Part shown: positions 61,851 through 64,000 of the stretch, in pieces | Numbering within the stretch: position 1 is the stretch's first letter | Layout of the letters: the number at the start of each line of letters is the position of its first letter | NCBI RefSeq assembly: GCF_035917275.1 | Contig: NZ_CP108509.1 | Coordinates: forward strand, 1,426,001 to 1,490,000 | Source: Streptomyces sp. NBC_01237 | Lineage (GTDB): Bacteria > Actinomycetota > Actinomycetes > Streptomycetales > Streptomycetaceae | Length of the DNA stretch: 64,000 nucleotides | Reading direction: 5' to 3' | The notes under the pieces: generated by a model | What the model saw: only the letters and a program-made list of their open reading frames with translations | Told to the model about the DNA's origin: nothing | Database searches by the model: none | Made by a program: the position numbers and the translations under genes

Positions 61851-62381
61851 TCAGAGCGCGCGGGCGAGTATCTGTGCGCCTCGCCCGGAGTCGAGGGTCC
61901 GTGCCCAGGACGCGGGGGCGGCGCTCGCGGGGGCCGGAGCGAAGCCGTACCGGAGGAAGAGGCGGCCGCTGCCGGTCGTCGCCGTGAACAGCGCCACGAG
62001 CGACCGGGCCCGCGCGCCGGTCAGCGCCGCGCCCAGCAGCCGTGCGCCCAGACCACTCCCCTGCCGGTGCCGGGCGACACAGAAGTTGTAGAGGACGCCG
62101 GAGGCGCTGCCCTCGCGCACCGCGTCGGCGTGCACGCCCAACGCCAGGCAGCCCTCAAGGGTTCCGTCGGACGCCTCGGCCACGAAGAAGTCGGCGGCAC
62201 GGGCCGCGTACACCGCCGAGGGGCGCTCGCGCAGTGCGCCCGAGCGGACGAACGGCTCGGAGAGTGCGGCGAGTGCGGCGGCGTCCCCGGGCTCCGCGGT
62301 GCGCACCAGGAGCGGGAGCGGACCGGGCGGGTGCGGCGGGCGCGGCAGCGGCGTGACGGGGCGTGGCGTGGCCGTGGTCAA
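61851..62381 (-). CDS. GNAT-family N-acetyltransferase
   Basis: 176 residues from a TTG at 62381, chosen because GAGGAAGGAACGCC lies before it and because the upstream iron box would otherwise fall inside the gene. The acetyl-CoA motif is VARHRQGSGLGARLLGAALT, followed by GSGRLFLRYGFAPAP. With acetylglutamate kinase beside it, a role as N-acetylglutamate synthase (the first step to ornithine) is attractive but unproven. An iron box 75 bases upstream predicts iron control. Confidence 0.78.
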   Translation of the reverse strand: MTTATPRPVTPLPRPPHPPGPLPLLVRTAEPGDAAALAALSEPFVRSGALRERPSAVYAARAADFFVAEASDGTLEGCLALGVHADAVREGSASGVLYNFCVARHRQGSGLGARLLGAALTGARARSLVALFTATTGSGRLFLRYGFAPAPASAAPASWARTLDSGRGAQILARAL

Positions 62382-62455
62382 GGCGTTCCTTCCTCGGTTC
62401 CACCGTGCGCGAAGGGCAGTTGGAGCGCCTCGGGGCTCCGACGCGACAGCAAGAC

Positions 62456-62474
62456 TTAGGTTAGCCTCACCTAA
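62456..62474 (-). promoter_or_regulatory. Iron box (DmdR/IdeR operator) before GNAT gene
   Basis: Read on the minus strand, TTAGGTGAGGCTAACCTAA differs from the consensus TTAGGTTAGGCTAACCTAA at one position. It lies 75 bases before the TTG start of the acetyltransferase gene. Confidence 0.92.
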
Positions 62475-62559
62475 CCGCATCGACCAAGTCCGGAGAGCCG
62501 CCGCCCGGTTGAGGCGGGCGGCTGCCGCCTGCGGCCCGGCCCGGCGAACCCCGCTGCGC

Positions 62560-63261
62560 TCAGCTGCGGTTCGTACCGGAGTCCGCCGTACGAATCGCGC
62601 AGGCTGCCGCGTAGCCCGGTTGGGCGGGCACATCGGTGAGCGTCCAGCCGGGGACGGCCGCCGGGGCGGACCCCGCTCCCACATGTGTGACGGAGAGGTC
62701 CTCGCCCAGGCCGATGCCGACGCCCTTGAGATAGGCCTCCTTGCGGGCCCAGCAGCGAACCACCGCGGCCGGCCGGGCCGCGTACGGCAGGGCCGCCAGC
62801 TCCGCGCGCTCGGCCGGATGGAACAGTGCTCCCATCTCCGCCGCCGTCCCGGCATCGGGCATCGCCTCGACGTCGACGCCGACCGGAGTGTCCGCGAAGG
62901 CCATCAGGACGGCGTCGCGTGAGTGGGAGAAGTGCGGTGCGCCTGCCGCCACCGCCGGGCGGCCGTGCGGTTCACCGCAGCCGGGACAGGGCTCGCGCGT
63001 CAGCCGTACGTCCGCCGGATCCCGGTCGAGGTAGGCGCCGAGCAGTTGTCGCAGCGCCACATGCGCGACCCGGTAGCGGTCGCGGTCGGTGTCGCGCAGG
63101 AAGGCCCGGCAGCGCGCCAGCTCCGCACCGTCCAGCACCGCTTGCCGTGCGACGGCCCGGTCCCGGTACTCGCCCACGCGCAGGGACCACAGCATCGGGC
63201 CCGCGCCGGCCACCCACGGCTCCGGCAACGGGTCCCTGCCCAGGACCGCCGGGGGCGTCAT
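62560..63261 (-). CDS. 4'-phosphopantetheinyl transferase (Sfp type)
   Basis: 233 residues from the ATG at 63261, one base into the preceding stop. Magnesium and CoA motifs: DTPVGVDVEAM and VVRCWARKEAYLKGVGIGLG; substrate helix ARCRAFLRDTDRDRYRVAHV. Activates carrier domains of NRPS/PKS by adding phosphopantetheine. It lies in the iron-regulated locus, so its natural client is probably a siderophore synthetase outside the window; it could also serve the NRPS at 50 kb. Confidence 0.9.
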   Translation of the reverse strand: MTPPAVLGRDPLPEPWVAGAGPMLWSLRVGEYRDRAVARQAVLDGAELARCRAFLRDTDRDRYRVAHVALRQLLGAYLDRDPADVRLTREPCPGCGEPHGRPAVAAGAPHFSHSRDAVLMAFADTPVGVDVEAMPDAGTAAEMGALFHPAERAELAALPYAARPAAVVRCWARKEAYLKGVGIGLGEDLSVTHVGAGSAPAAVPGWTLTDVPAQPGYAAACAIRTADSGTNRS

Positions 63262-63488
63262 CAGGCGCACGGGCGTCCCGGGTAGTCGTCGCTCTCCGGC
63301 ACCCCGGCACGGCGCATCCGGTGCAGGACGTCCGGCAGGAACTCGTCCTCCACGGGGGCCGGAACGTTGAGTTCCCGGTCGAAGGCCATGGTGTCCCCGT
63401 CCGCGTTCCAGATGACCCACCGGGGTGTGGACGTCCGCGGCTGCCACAGGGACGCCCAGGATTCGAGGCCGTCCGCACACTCGCTCAC
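63261..63488 (-). CDS. Small protein between amidohydrolase and phosphopantetheinyl transferase genes
   Basis: 75 residues from a GTG overlapping the amidohydrolase stop by four bases. It carries SLWQPRTSTPRWVIWNADGD and ELNVPAPVEDEFLPDVLHRM, then PESDDYPGRPCA. It is translationally coupled on both sides, so it is real. Not an MbtH protein: the conserved tryptophans do not fit. Role unknown. Confidence 0.7.
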   Translation of the reverse strand: MSECADGLESWASLWQPRTSTPRWVIWNADGDTMAFDRELNVPAPVEDEFLPDVLHRMRRAGVPESDDYPGRPCA

Positions 63489-64000
63489 GACCGCGTCACC
63501 TGCTTCGTGTCGCGGCCGTCCACGAAGGTCGACAGGACCTCGATGTCCCCGATCCGGGAGGTGTCGACATGCGTCGGATCATCGCCCAGCACCACGAGAT
63601 CGGCCCGCTTCCCCGGTGTGAGGCTGCCTGCGCTGCCGTCCCAGCGGCAGGCGTACGCACCGGCGACCGTATAGGCGCGCAGCGCCTCGTCGACGGTGAC
63701 GCTCTCGTCCGGGCCTATCAGCCGGCCCGAGACGGAGGCGCGCTCGACCATGAACTGGACCGCGCGCAGCGGCGATCCGTCCGTGACGGGCCGGTCGGAG
63801 CTGCCCACGACCGTGACACCGTGGTCGAGGAACCCACGGCCCCGGTACATCCACGGGGCCCGCAGCTCCCCCATGACCGTCGCGTAGTCGTCGCCGAAGT
63901 AGCGCAGGAAGTTCGGCTGGATCACCGCGCTGACGCCGAGCCGCGCGAAGCGTGGGAGCTGGTCGGGGCGGATCAGCCCGGCGTGCTCGATGCGGTGCCG
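63485..64000 (-). CDS. Amidohydrolase (YtcJ-like), 5' end outside window
   Basis: Only the C-terminal 171 residues are inside the window; the frame runs open off the right edge. Family stretches: RHRIEHAGLIRPDQLPRFA, GVSAVIQPNFLRYFGDDYAT, GVTVVGSSDRPVTDGSP, and GSLTPGKRADLVVLGDDP, which is the composite beta-domain return typical of Amidohydro_3 proteins. The visible metal-binding His is in RIEHAG. It hydrolyses an unknown amide or ester. It starts the operon with the small protein and the phosphopantetheinyl transferase. Confidence 0.85.
   Translation of the reverse strand, partial: RHRIEHAGLIRPDQLPRFARLGVSAVIQPNFLRYFGDDYATVMGELRAPWMYRGRGFLDHGVTVVGSSDRPVTDGSPLRAVQFMVERASVSGRLIGPDESVTVDEALRAYTVAGAYACRWDGSAGSLTPGKRADLVVLGDDPTHVDTSRIGDIEVLSTFVDGRDTKQVTRS

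Noticed and set aside
63261..63488. MbtH-like protein next to the phosphopantetheinyl transferase
   Set aside because: The size is right, but the conserved MbtH tryptophans and the NxEExQxSxWP pattern are absent.

Overview
The window reads as a stretch of a Streptomyces (or close relative) chromosome. It has very high G+C with strong third-position bias, GTG starts, and typical streptomycete families: LAL and SARP regulators, ECF41 sigma factor, DUF5709, DyP/encapsulin, PucR, SpoIIE-type phosphatase and F420/LLM enzymes. It is mostly accessory chromosome. No rRNA, tRNA, CRISPR array or intact transposon was seen. Coding is close to wall-to-wall only in parts, and several stretches (21.5, 25-27.7, 32.4-34.9, 38.9-39.5, 46.7-47.6 kb) hold decayed genes.

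Layout. 0-2 kb: a membrane-anchored small protein cut by the window edge and two secreted I36/crystallin-like inhibitors. 2-9.2 kb: a LuxR-type LAL regulator, a truncated ECF41 sigma factor, then a complete ECF41 module (carboxymuconolactone decarboxylase, sigma factor, NAD(P)-binding epimerase) with matching promoter motifs. 9.2-11.6 kb: two related coiled-coil proteins, one with a winged helix, and a metallo-beta-lactamase-fold hydrolase. 12-14 kb: a DyP peroxidase with a C-terminal encapsulin-loading tail, overlapping its encapsulin shell gene. 14-24.6 kb: an M64 peptidase, an XRE/TPR regulator, a PucR regulator with a decarboxylase of the LysA fold, panD, an LLM oxidoreductase, a HAD phosphatase and DUF5709. 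25-34 kb: a phosphoketolase pseudogene with three lesions, stress-type genes (DJ-1/PfpI, HhH-GPD, Dps, SpoIIE phosphatase) and a collagen-like protein. 35-39 kb: a MarR-MFS-DUF1330 operon with its operator, an SMI1/KNR4 protein and a truncated GyrB-like ATPase.

The most unusual locus is 39.5-46.7 kb. A SARP regulator lies divergent to a run of small precursor peptides. Two intact 73-residue peptides share a leader and six cysteines with identical spacing, and a third paralog has lost its cysteines. They are followed by overlapping genes for a MauE-type redox membrane protein, a thioredoxin-like CxxC protein, an ABC transporter without a leader peptidase domain, and an S26 signal peptidase. 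This looks like a self-contained system for making, oxidatively folding, exporting and trimming a three-disulfide peptide. I do not recognise it as a described class.

47.6-54.6 kb holds a very small NRPS locus: a free carrier protein, a carbamoyltransferase, a C-A-PCP module with a glycine-like specificity code, and a luciferase-like monooxygenase. 54.9-60 kb contains an APH-type kinase, small secreted and membrane proteins, a sigma-like protein, and a dehydrogenase divergent from a TetR regulator over a shared palindrome. 60-64 kb is an iron-regulated locus: two near-consensus DmdR/IdeR boxes precede an isochorismatase-like gene with acetylglutamate kinase, and a GNAT gene. A Sfp-type phosphopantetheinyl transferase and an amidohydrolase continue out of the window. 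This is probably the edge of a siderophore cluster.
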